Shown one piece after another: positions 45,210 through 57,094 of a stretch of DNA of 64,000 bases. The position numbers and the translations under genes are program-made. Each line of letters opens with the position of its first letter. Position 1 is the first letter of the stretch. Below the pieces are notes generated by a model. It made no database searches. It was not told the origin of the DNA and saw only the letters and a program-made list of their open reading frames with translations. The stretch is from Owenia fusiformis (lineage: Eukaryota > Annelida > Polychaeta > Sabellida > Oweniidae), in contig CAIIXF020000011.1 of NCBI GenBank assembly GCA_903813345.2, positions 30,372,166 to 30,436,165 of the forward strand, written 5' to 3'.

Positions 45210-45860
45210 TGGAAGAATAAATGCGTTATGCAATAAGTCGATAACGAGTTGGCCTCACTATTGAGTATCAATATCTTAGTCTATCTCCGTGTTTTCCATC
45301 TTCCGTTTCTGCAGTAATTCCAGGGGAGCTTTCACCATATTATGCCTTAAAGTAAGAATCAAAACACGGGAACAAAACAGCAAGAACTAACACGAAGCCT
45401 TTTCAAATCGAAATAAACATTAGTCCACAAATATTGAAGAAGTTATAGAAATAAGCTAAAATTTTACAATGGTAAACATACACAACACGAATAGATCGAG
45501 ACCCCAATCTTCAAGTAGTGTTTATAATATATTAGCGTATTCTAAGCGCCTTTGAAGTAAAAGCACAGGATTCGAGTGTTTGGGTTATTGTGCGCGAGGC
45601 GGAGTTTGAGGCTATAAAAGTAGATTAAGATTGCGAAAAGTAAGTATATTTTACATAGATAAGTCTCTTCGAAAAATTGATTTTGATTGTTACAAGTAAC
45701 GTACAACAGCTAATTGTAAGACCTGCGATGAATGTGTTTCCATCGTTACCAGTAACGCTATAAATAATTAATTAGTTCATTTTTTTAACTAACAATCATA
45801 TCTTTTGTTCGTGTTCGATAACAAGAAGATTCAGTGTAGTTATGCAGTCATTAAGATAAA
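45210..45860. repeat. Old duplicated block B1 (partner 37700-38450)
   Basis: See the partner block. This copy keeps the same order and orientation, with several indels of tens of bases. Confidence 0.6.
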
Positions 45861-46670
45861 CCACGTTGACATAGCCGGGTAATAAATTAAGATGGCTGGT
45901 GATTTACGGTCGTTTTCAAAGGATACGTCGTAGATATTTCACGACATCGGCTGATGAACACTCCTCAATGCGTGACGTAAAGTGCCGTGCCATGGGACCT
46001 TCTCTGTGGGCCAAGTGAATCGTTAAAAGCTAAAGGATCAATATGTATTAGAAGGAATAGAGCGAATTGAGCCGAGTTGAGAATAAGTTTCGAAAAATTG
46101 TCACAATTTTGCAATTTGTTTTCGCTCTTCTCATTCCATCAATGGCAACAAACACTTATAACTTTTTGCATGGATACTTCTTCAATGGTTCTATAGAGCC
46201 TATAGGGTTAGCCGGCAAGAATTTGAAAAAGTATCCGTCTCATTTTCAGTTCTCATGAATTTCTGCATCTTATATCTTCAAAACTTCTATATTTGACATT
46301 TCATTCTTTCACGAAACTAGGATTGCAAGGAAAACATCGGCATAGTTTTGAATAAGGCTCCTAACATTTCAATCTAACACTTTCAATCCATTCTTGTTTC
46401 TAAATGGTGAGTCTAGCTGCAAGCCCTTGTGAGCCCCCCTCCCCCAACTCTTCAAATACATATCTCCCCAGTGTTGTGTTGGTCATGAAGTAGATAAGGA
46501 GAGAGGTCCACTGTTCCGAAGCAAGACTAGGGACCTAATCTTTTGACCATATGAATCACTAAAAGCAGAACGATCATAACGTATCAAATACCGCAGTTTA
46601 AAGGGAGTATAGAGTGAAAACAGTCACGGGAAGAGGAACCTAAAAAATAGCACATGTGAAATCAATTATT
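45861..46670. other. Spacer with a small internal duplication
   Basis: About 80 bases at 45990-46070 recur, diverged, at 46530-46615 (GGGACCT...TGAATC(G/A)(T/C)TAAAAGC...). No gene is supported. Confidence 0.4.
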
Positions 46671-46717
46671 AGGAGGCCCTTCAAGGGGCCTCCTATCATT
46701 TTTGTAGTTATTCTTCT

Positions 46718-46760
<43 letters not shown>

Positions 46761-48143
46761 TTATTCTTTTTAGCATTTTTTCTCCAACTTCCAGCTAGCT
46801 TTGACTTATCTCATATATAGTCCTATTAGGGACCTGGGCTGGACTTGTCGGGAAATTAGTTCATATCTAGGTCAAGGTCAAAGGTCAAAATCTAGGTCAA
46901 ATCTAAGCTTTTTTTAAGTTTCTCAGATTTCGTCCTCATACTTCATTATTTCTTGCGATGAATTAAAATGTAACTAGATATAAGCATTCTCTACAAATTG
47001 CTCACTATATGTACGCGTTAATTTTTTACCGTTTTTGAGATATTTGACGTCAAAAATCGGCAAAAATCGGTCATTTTTCAACTTGCTTCAAATGAACAAG
47101 ATTTTTTTAAAAAATCATCTACAAGATCTCAGGAACTCAAATATGTCCTTACTTTTGACCTCCGACCTTTGGTTGACCTTCGGTGACCTTCGAAAGGTAA
47201 AAAAAGTTGTTTTTTCAAATTGATTTTCTGGATTCAAATTTAGGTATATTTGTTTACAAAGGACCCACTGAGGTCTAAAAAAGTAAAATTTGCAAGGTCA
47301 AAGGTCAAGGTCATCAAACTAAATCACAAACTGTGTTTTCTAAGTTTCTCAAAATTGGAGACTACAAATCAATATTTTTTCATGAAAGTCAGGATATATA
47401 TTCCTCTATAAGTTCTACACATATTAGCAATTGACTATTTATTAAAATTGTGTACCAGTTTTGAGATATTGGAACTCAAAAACTGAAAAAAGGTCAAATT
47501 CCGAAACTTTTCAAGACTGAATTTCAACTTGCTTCAAATTGACCAATTTTTTTTTAAAACTCATCTTCAAATTCTCAGGATTCTAAATCTAACCTTACTT
47601 TTGACCTTTGACCTTTGGTTGACCTTCAGTGACCTCCGAAAGGTCAAAAAAGTTGATTTTTCAAATCGATTTTCTGGATTCAAATTTAGGTATATTTATT
47701 CACAAAAGACCTTCTGAGGTCTAAAAAAGTAAAATTTGCAAGGTCAAAGGTCAAGGTCATCAAACGAAATCACAAACTGTGTTTTCTAAGTTTCTCAAAA
47801 TTGGAGACTACAAATCAATATTTTTAAATGAAAGTCAGAATATTTATTCCTCTACTAAAGGTTCTACACATATTAGCAATTGATTATCTATTAAAATTTG
47901 GCTCCAGTTTTGAGATATTATAGCTCAAAAACTGAAAAAAGGTCAAATTTCGGAATTTTTCAAGGTCAAATTTCATCTTGCATTAATTCGACCAAACCTT
48001 TTTTAAAAATCATCTACAAGTTGTCTGGAGTTCATATATGACCTTGTATTAGAGATTTGACCTTTGGCTGGCCTTTGAATGTTCAGAAACGAATATAGGG
48101 CCTCCGTAAGATTGCTTGCAATCTTAGATCGTTAGATCTCTAG
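46671..48143. mobile_element. ~1.47-kb element with hairpin ends, TTTA microsatellite and 446-bp core repeats
   Basis: The left end AGGAGGCCC...GGGCCTCCT is a 24-base palindrome, followed by a (TTTA)n microsatellite (about 46721-46765). The body is about three tandem units of 446 bp. The right end has the palindrome AGATTGCTTGCAATCT and then GATCGTTAGATCTCTAG. A left module, microsatellite, tandem core and 3' hairpin is the plan of bivalve 'pearl' elements and other Helitron-related HINEs; membership is inferred. AGGTCA half-sites are dense in the core. Confidence 0.6.
47060..48090. repeat. 446-bp core tandem repeats
   Basis: CAACTTGCTTCAAAT at 47079 and 47525, GCAAGGTCAAAGGTCAAGGT at 47293 and 47739, and GGAGACTACAAATCAATA at about 47355 and 47803 fix the period. 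A third, shorter copy follows, and a decayed half copy precedes. Confidence 0.85.
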
Positions 48144-49020
48144 TTTGATATATTTTTGAGTAGTGAAAACTAAATGTGAAGCAACGGTAGCATTCTGTCT
48201 ACAAATTGATGGATCAGTGCCCGAACGTTTTCCGTATTTAAGTTTCGCCCTTAATAAGACATGCTTAGTTGTTGGATATAGCATGGCTATACTGTGTTCC
48301 CATTGGCCAGGGAGAGCTATTGGTAAAATTATTGTTAACCTTGTGAATCAAGGTAACAGTTTTTAAAAATACCGGTAAGTCACGATGCTCTTATAATATG
48401 TGTATCTCTATTGAAAACCACATAAAAGCCGCTATTTAAAGACCAATACAAAACCCCATAATTTTTATTTTTACTAAATGTGCCAATATTTTTAGATTTA
48501 TACATGCTTTTAAGGTATCAGATAACACAGCATGTTTATTCTTTACTTATAAATACATTGATTTTGATGTTTTTTAAATTCACGACTACCGTAACTTGTT
48601 TTGAAATGTGCAATTAATTTTTTTACGACCCAGCTAAAGCATCAACGGGTTATTGTGATCTAGTAACTTTTAAGGTCATTGATGGTCAACCGGAAATCAG
48701 ATTTCAATTTTGATTTCAGATTCGGAATTCTGAGCAAATTTTCTATCAAATTCGTATTAATCTCGATCGATTTGGTGATGAGAATGGCACACTCTTACAG
48801 CTCTTAAAGGCCTTCTTTCTGAGCAACATTTTGTGAATTTGACCCTTGACCAAGATACAAATTTGACCTAATTTCCCAGAAAGTAGATCACATACCCTAA
48901 CTGATCATGTAACTAGATTTACCCTCTGTGTTTTTAATGTTTTTTTTGACAAAGTATATAATCACAATAATCAAAAAACTGAAACTTATAATCAAAATGT
49001 TTCCCATTTTAACGCACTGA
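48144..49020. other. No recognisable gene
   Basis: 48163-48366 is open for 67 codons with protein-like composition (cysteine-containing). It opens at GTG, not ATG, and has no supported splice sites or known motif. Confidence 0.4.
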
Positions 49021-49517
49021 ATGCAGTAAAAGTCAGAACAGTGCTATAATAATAGATCATTAGTTCTCTTAGTTTAATGCTGATTGACTTTATGCGATTA
49101 CTGAACCACTTAATGGATTACTTACTACCTATGCTGGATAAAACAACTTGAAATAACGAGCGCTGTTATGGGGTGTTGTATGATATATAGCGTTCCATTC
49201 TTGCCTATTAGAATATGGTCACTTGACTGACTGAGATAATATCAATATTGATATCCCATTGGAGGTATTTAGTTCATTCACCCAGAATGAATGATATGCA
49301 CCCTGCAGTGATCTATGCGAGATGGGTTCTTTTTCAGATAAGTAAATTGTTCAATTGATTTATTTTCCTCGTCCTTTGATCGACTTTTCACTAAAACACA
49401 GAAATATTGACAGAAAAATTGATATTTTCATTTCGTCATCCAAAGAAGAATTTCATGGTTAAACAGATGATATAGCTGCTTGAAGGGAGAATCAGATCTG
49501 GCGTATGGTGTTAAAAC

Positions 49518-50535
49518 TGTATCAAAATTGGACATCTTATATTTATGTGATATCTCAAACACATAGAATAGCGTTTAGCAGAATACATACACAATCCGTG
49601 TGATTTCATACACGGTTTGTTCGAGTTTGTACACTTTATATTTGTAAAATCACACTTGTACATGCGTATTTGTGGATGCATTGTTTAAAAATGACATCGA
49701 ACAGGGTACACAAGTCGAACAAACTCTTGTGCGGCTCGCACAAACGTTTTCCCCTTCACAAACCATGATGTGCCGATCACACACCTTGATGTACCGATCA
49801 CACACCTTGATGTAACATAAATTGCTTTCTAGAGATGTTCGAGATTTTGTTCTAAATCTCGCGTTACTTTTGCACTGAACGAAATAACACATCAGCGCGG
49901 CAAAAAGATAATAAGATCTAGTTTGTAGTTTCTCAATATATGGCCACTGTACGTCTCCCTAGACTAGGGCCTAGGGTATCCTATTATATATTTTTAATTT
50001 AAAATTTACATTTTATCACATTTCAACGAAGGGCGCCATATTGTAGAAATCAGGATGTAAATATCATGTGACTTCAAATCTCGCACCTTGTGTGAAGTGC
50101 AACTTGTTTGTGACAGCCTATGCGAGCGGGAGCCATCCTATGCGAGTTTGAACTCAATGCGTGTGTAAAATTGACACGTTCGTTCGAAATTTACTTTGAT
50201 CCATGTGTAATTCTTTCAGTATTCTATGCAACTTATAACACAATCCGTGTGACATTTCAACATTGCTTTTGGATTTTTGGAAAGTGATTTGAGTTAGTGC
50301 TAACTCTTTGTGTGACACTTGATACAACCAGTGCGTGTGTGAATGAAAATAAGTTATGTAAGAAAATTAACTGTTGGTATAACATGGATTGAAAATGGCA
50401 CACGATGATGCGAGTTTCGCATATAATGATGCGTATTTCGCATAGTATGATGCGAGTTTCGAATCATATGGTTCGAGTATTGCATCATATAGTTCGATTT
50501 TTCCCATACATCATGTAATGTCCAATTTTGATACA
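49518..50535. mobile_element. 1,018-bp element with TGTATCAAAATTGGACAT ends
   Basis: TGTATCAAAATTGGACAT (49518-49535) and its exact reverse complement (50518-50535) bound it. Inside are families of short motifs: TCACACACCTTGATGTA-CCGA repeats near 49775-49815, CACAATCCGTGTGA twice (49591, 50241), and GATGCGAGTTTCGCAT-type repeats near 50405-50480. No transposase. No target duplication could be fixed. Confidence 0.65.
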
Positions 50536-50539
50536 AAAT

Positions 50540-51150
50540 AAATTCCATACTGGCGAGCATGCAGTCTAACAATAATTGTTTTAATTTCAGAACATTTCTG
50601 GCTTATGTCATTCCTTTTCATGTCTATTATTCTAAAAATCCCCAAAGTGACTCTGTATTTCAGGAAAACTAAAGATTTTTACAATAACGAATTATTTTTC
50701 TGTAAGAATGATTACCATTCTTGTTATTTGGGAGAGTTTAAACATTTTCACCCATTTTTGCACTTGGATTCTTGAGAAATTGACTCACCCATTGCATCAA
50801 TTGTACATTAGTTGATAAGAATTAAATATATCTACCAACCAAGACTTACCAGTAAACCTTATTCTGATATAAAGTCACATAATGCTACTCTGTTCAAGGT
50901 CTTCATCGTAATATATCGACCTGGCATTATATAAACGTTCAATTTCTGGCAGTGCGTCATGGGTTGAAGTCTGCCGCCCGTGGGTGAACTAGCACCTCTA
51001 AATCTATAGTAAGCACATCAGAGATAAGTCGAGGTGACTGTGTACTGTGTCTAAATCCATGTTTCTTCAGACTTTTTTCCAATGAAATATTTCCCTTTTG
51101 TTTTTTTGAGATGGCAAATGATTATCGTTATTAATATTCGATAGACATCT
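50540..51150. repeat. Old duplicated blocks B (partners in 39180-41350)
   Basis: 50690-50770 and 50790-51150 are diverged copies of 39180-39260 and 40900-41350. The 49518-50535 element sits just before them and seems to have inserted after the duplication. Confidence 0.5.
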
Positions 51151-52105
51151 ACTGATGAACCTCGAATTGCAAGGAGAAAAAATCAGAGAAAAACATTAAT
51201 GGGATTATATGGACCTCCAGGATTACCCTCCGCCTACGTCGTTTTACACTTGTATGTCAGCATATTATAATGTATGATTGATTCCCCTCGAGAACTGCAT
51301 CATTAAACGAATAAATACTTCCCCTATTTGAGCTAAAAGCTCCTTGAGTTCATACAACATATACTATGACATGATCTAACGTGACAGAATGCATTTTTCA
51401 AGTTTCACAACTAGCTAGGTATGCATTATCCCTTTCTGACCAATAAGAATGGAGAATAGCCATGTGCTACAGTATCTGAAGTTCTAGTGCATTTTTCTAT
51501 TTTGTCCAGATGTCAGAATCCAGTCTAACAATTTGCGGACTTATGTTTAACCCCGCATGCAAACAAACGCATGCATTGTGACCCTATGGAAAAGTTCCAA
51601 AAACAAAATGTTTACTGGAAATCAATTTTGATGTACTGAAAACCTCTGTATTTTGCTTAGTCTTGCTCAAAGACTGTATCCACCCCCCGTCACCTTCACT
51701 CTCTTTACCTGGCAATATACAGAGATATAGAGAGAAGAATAAAGGGGGAGGGGGAGTACAGGGTATTTTAAGCAAGACTATATTTTGCTGTAATTCTAAG
51801 TGCAAGTACTTTGTCTAATTAGCTAGTTTGAGATTTCTGCGATGATTCAGATAATCCAAATCTCATGTTAATGATTTCTCAATGTAATGATTGAGTTCTC
51901 GATTTCTGAATAGAAAGACGTGAATGAGCATGTGAACACTATAATATGAGAATATACAGTATAAGACAAATGACCTACACTACTCCACACTGGATCATGT
52001 ATCAAATCCTTTTTATATTTGGCGACTTTTCAAAATTCATCGCTCCGTCCTTCTGTAATTGTGGAAAAATTCAAATTCAAACATAAACAGACAATGGTGA
52101 GTCGC
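51151..52105. other. No recognisable gene
   Basis: It contains a weak inverted pair AGTCTTGCT/AGCAAGACT (51659-51780) around a G/A-rich tract. Otherwise featureless. Confidence 0.4.
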
Positions 52106-52111
52106 TTATGC

Positions 52112-53212
52112 CAAACTTTTGGAGGGGAGTGTAAAGACAGTTCGTAAAGATAGTTACAAAACTTGTGGAGAGGAGTGTAAAGACAATTCGTAAAGATAGA
52201 TACAAAACTTGTGGAGAGGAGTGTAAAGACAATTCGTAAAGATAGTTACAAAACTTGTAGAGGGGAGTGTAAAGACAATTCGCAAAGATGGTTACAAAAC
52301 TTGTGGAGGGGAGTGTAAAGACAATTCGTAAAATAGGTTGCAGAACTTGTGGAGGGAAGTGTAAAGACAATTCGTAAAGATAGTTACAAAACTTGTGGAG
52401 AGAAGTGTAAAGACAATTCGTAAAGATAGTTACAAAGCTTGTGGAGGTTAGTGTAAAGACAATTCGTAAAGATAGTTACAAAACTTGTGGAGGGAAGTGT
52501 AAAGACAATTCGTAAAGATAGTTACAAAACTTGTGGAGGGAAGTGTAAAGACAATTCGTAAAGATAGTTACAAAACTTGTGGAGGGGAGTGTAAAGACAA
52601 TTCGTAAAGATAGTTACAAAACTTGTGGAGGGGAGTGTAAAGACAATTTGTAAAGATAGTTACAAAACTTGTGGAGGGGAGTGTAAAGACAATTCGTAAA
52701 GATGGTTGCAAAACTTGTGGAGGTTAGTGTAAAGACAATTCGTAAAGATAGTTACAAAACTTGTGGAGGGAAGTGTAAAGACAATTCGTAAAGATAGTTA
52801 CAAAACTTGTGGAGGGGAGTGTAAAGACAATTCGTAGATAGTTACAAAACTTGTGGAGGGGAGTGTAAAGACAATTCGTAAAGATAGTTACAAAACTTGT
52901 GGAGAGGAGTGTAAAGACAATTCGTAAAGATAGTTACAAAACTTGTGGAGGGGAGTGTAAAGACAATTCGTAAAGATAGTTACAAAACTTGTGGAGGGGA
53001 GTGTAAAGACAATTCGTAAAGATAGTTACAAAACTTGTGGAGAGGAGTGTAAAGACAATTTGTAAAGATAGTTACAAAACTTGTGGAGGGGAGTGTACAG
53101 ACAATTCGCAAAGATGGTTACAAAACTTGTGGAGGGGAGTGTCACAAAGACAATTCGTAAAGATGGTTACAAAACTTGTGGAGGGAAGTGTAAAGACAAT
53201 TCCCAAAGATAG
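52112..53212. repeat. 46-bp tandem array, about 24 copies
   Basis: The unit is AGTTACAAAACTTGTGGAGG plus GGAGTGTAAAGACAATTCGTAAAGAT. Copies vary mostly at GGGGAGT/GGGAAGT/GAGGAGT/GGTTAGT and occasional AAGAT indels. A block of units around GGTTAGT is repeated (52440 and 52720), pointing to multi-unit duplication. Open frames through it are by-products. Confidence 0.95.
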
Positions 53213-54179
53213 TATCACACTAATCACTTATGAAGTGTGTGTTTTACTTGGAGATGAGTCTATTGGTGAAAACAATATAAGGAGCTTAGGTCTCAACTGC
53301 ACGCGTTAAACCAATAACATCATATTAAACTCAAACTATCAAGTCCATTTTGTGATTGACTTTTCTGAACGAAATCTAACTAACGTGTTTAATCAGGGAA
53401 TTAAACAGAATCCCAAGGGACTTGAATCTATATAAGGTACACATAAGTTGATTACGTTGTACCCAAGAGGGGAGAGGCTAGATATCAAAGTACACCAGCT
53501 CACTTGGTTTAAGCTAGCGTGAAATTATCTGACGGTTTCTGACATCATGGATTTCAATTGTCACACAATATTAGGTTCATTTGTCCATCTTAGATCTTCA
53601 TTAGTGTTGTGGAAGTAGCATATCAAAAATATGGATGTGTAAAATGTGTTTTATATCTTAGGTTGTTGAAACTAGCCCAGTGATGACCTTTGTAATTAGT
53701 TTTCAGCGATTGGCACACTTTAAAATTCAAATGTATATCTTTTCAAACTCAGAGGAGGAGATTTTCCAAAGTTTAAAGTTGGAGCATAAAAGTTGCCATC
53801 AAGGTCACGTGACAGACTAGTAGGTCACACGATAGAGCTATGTATAACAGCATGGCGATCTTTTTGAAATCCAGTAATAGTTTGTACATTAGTTAAATAC
53901 TTAAATGACGATTAAGTTATACGTTGTCAGCTTGAAAGTTGCAAGTTTATGCTGGATATTCGTGCTTTGCACGTTTCCAAACATACTGTAGTCCGCCATT
54001 ATGAATGTAACGTTAGGTCCTTATAAGGCTTGTAGGACCATATAGGGATTCATGAATATTAATCAATGGCAATCAATGGCAAATATTTATGAGAGCTACA
54101 CACTTCTTCTGCCTCCAACTCAAACATATTTGTTTCTAATTCGTAGCACGTGGACCACTAGAATTGGATTAATGTGTAC
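53213..54179. other. No recognisable feature
   Basis: Short open frames only; no repeats recognised by eye. Confidence 0.45.
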
Positions 54180-54440
54180 TTCAAAAGCCGGACTCCATAT
54201 CCAGTGAACGCTTGACACAATTGATTGTGCTATTGATGTGTTACGAGGACTAAACAATTAATTCACTTCTGAATATTCTCAAGTACTAGTAAGTTGTTTC
54301 TCGATTTTGATTGTGAAAGTTGGGTGGTTGGTATTGATCAATTCAAAACTAAATGGAAAAGACTATTGAAAAACATTATTGTAAATTGTAAAAGAATGTA
54401 AGTCGTAATTGAGTATATTGAATTGCATAGGCTTGGACAT
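54180..54440. repeat. Inverted dispersed repeat (partner 41895-42150)
   Basis: CATATCCAGTGAACGCTTGA and the following 240 bases are the reverse complement of the partner. The two lie about 12 kb apart, near the outer limits of the duplicated-block region. Confidence 0.65.
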
Positions 54441-57090
54441 CAGGCTAAGAGGTCTAAGTGGTTGTGGTTAATCCGTAGGGCCTTTTTATTTGGTTTCTAT
54501 GTGATATCTTGAAGAATACCAATCAGATTAGAATGGGCTGATAGATGTAGTGTCTACCTAGTGCCAGTAAATAAGAAAAGCGAAGTATTTTTACATAAAA
54601 TGAATATACATTGTTGATCAAATATTCGAAATATTGAGCATTTCACAAAAATCAGTGTATTGTCTTTTCTTTTTATTTAGAATCATAAAAGTTTCAATTG
54701 CATGAATGTATGTGAGAGTGATTGTTTTAAAATGTCCGGTTAAAAAATGTTTTCTGGGAAACCTTTATTAGCCTGAAGAATACGCTCTTTTACCAGAATA
54801 TAAATACTGGTGGACGGATTTGGTCCAAGTTATATGCTGATGCCTAGAGATAAAGGATCTCTGCTCAAAAAGAGTTTTGGTTCAATTTTTTTCAAAATTG
54901 GTTCAATTTTAGATGACTTATAAAAAACAAAATCGGTGAAAAATTCAGGAATTTTAATAATATAAAAGACGTGGGAGCTATGACACTCAAAATCTTCACT
55001 TGACTGACAGTTTACATGAGAACATCTTAGTGTCTGTTTTCTTTTCTCGTTTTTTGATTTTTGATTTTTCTTTGAAACAGACGTAAACGTCATAATAAAG
55101 AAGAAAGAGGCGCCAGACATCTAAAAATTTATTTTGCTTCTTATGTTATTATGTTCAAGTCAACGTAACCAACTCTTGGGAAAACAAAGGGGACAGATGG
55201 AGAACGTACACTAAAAATGTAAAAATATTCAGTAGTAGCTAGCATGAAGATAAGAGTGGTGATAGTAAACGTCACACAGACACCGTACTTGTACTTGAAT
55301 GTACAGTATAGTTCAGGGGGGGGGGGGGGATTTCCCAAAGATGCCCCATCATATTAGCACGTTCAATTTGCCGTTGAAATGGAACTTCAAATGTTCACTG
55401 TAGTTTTATGAGTATTCTCTACAAGTATGGATCGAGTAACTTCAATAGTATTACCGTAGGTTTGAAATGATGATGTTGAACTGATGTTAACGCCATTCGC
55501 ACGATTTCAAATTTAACTTTGCGCATGCGCAGCACTGAGAGAGCACATGCTCATGATTGTTCACGTGATCGAATCCTGCAATTTGATTGGAGATGATGCA
55601 AGAGATGATGTAATGGGGAATCCCCGAATACGATAGAATATGAAAGAATTATGGGAGCTACTCACTCCTCCTGGTATAGTTAGACTCGTTAAGGTAACGT
55701 CACTTTAAATAACTTCAAAGTATCCAAGTTTGACTTTCTTACGTTTCTCAGCATAAGTGACATAATTGTTATGTTTTTTGGCATCATGGTGTCCTTTGAT
55801 GGTAAATTATATGCCAATGCATCTAGGGGCCATTCACAGTAATTTTCGAAAAGTCGAAGGATCCACAAGTCCATATTGTTCTCATACTATGACATCACTA
55901 TACCAACGGTTACAACAATTGATTTAGGAATTCTTTCTTCAAGAAATTCGTGTTAACGAGCCCCTTGTTTAATATGCAGGCCATATCTTTTGTTATCGTG
56001 CGGTGCCTAGTGGCGCTTACTTTCAACCTCCCATGTTTGTGTACCAATTACACGCCTAATCAATGGTTTCTCTCTTGTTAGATTACTGTAGTAATAAAAT
56101 CTGAATTTGTTTGTAAATCTTCCACTTAATCGATTTTTTAGATAATATATCATCATCTTATAGATTTCTGGAATGGTTAATAGCGCAGATATAGCTGTTT
56201 AGGATAGAAAGTCAGTTTGGATTTCAGTCAAGGCCAGCATAATCAAGGTCATGGAAATATGAACATCAATTGCCTTTAATGTAGTTTTGAATTAATAAGC
56301 GGATATTATATTTTATTACATTAAGTTAGAGTTTTGTCTTCCGTTGTTTCTGCTAGGATTTTACTTGTTTTCATAATTTAGTCGCTTGCTGGGTGAGAAA
56401 ACTGAGAACAATTATTTAAAAGATACGCTCAACTGTACATGTTCCAATATATATGTTGTTACGAGGAATTGATAAATCCAACATACAAATATATCAGTTC
56501 CAATATAGATGGATATATAAGTGTATCTTAGATGGCAGTAGTATTTTGGTCGGGCAAGATAGCCATATAAAGTATATAAAAATTGACAAAATCCATTTCA
56601 AATATGATTTTTTAATATATAAACTGACTGATCAGTCTTTTTTACTGTCAACCTCTTTTTGAACCAAGTGCAGTAATCCGTTAACCATCGAATACGGCGC
56701 CGTACATTGTATACATTGTATTTCATGGTTTAAAAGCTGTATTTGATGGTGTGATGAAACGTTGTCACTGGTTGATGACTTATTATATAGCTTATATATT
56801 TAATTTAATTTCATTATACGTTACAAAAGGTGAATGGTTATGATATTGTTTCTTGAATATACTTTCACTTGTGTTATGTTTGAATTGTAACTGTTAACCA
56901 TTTGATTGATTTATACAGTGTCTTGAGTTGTTGAAAACCCAGGTACCCCTATACCTTAGAAAATAGAAGATGTTGCGTTACCTGGGTAACTCTAGAAAGA
57001 AAATAAATAATCTGTCAAGTCATGTAATAGCGTTGATAAGGTAAGTTGCGAGTACATAACATCCATAACTTCAGAATAGGCTGATCCATT
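54441..57090. other. No supported gene
   Basis: A 14-G run is at 55316-55329. A GC-richer patch with GCGCATGCGC lies near 55520. A 96-codon minus-strand frame (54830-55120) has no motif. A small hairpin, ACCCAGGTACC/GTTACCTGGGT, is at 56938-56985. Confidence 0.4.
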
Positions 57091-57094
57091 CTGA

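Noticed and set aside
48163-48366. 67-codon open frame with protein-like composition
   Set aside because: Opens at GTG and no splice sites could be supported.
51656-51781. Small MITE with AGTCTTGCT inverted ends
   Set aside because: Only about 10-15 bases pair, and no flanking duplication or second copy was seen.
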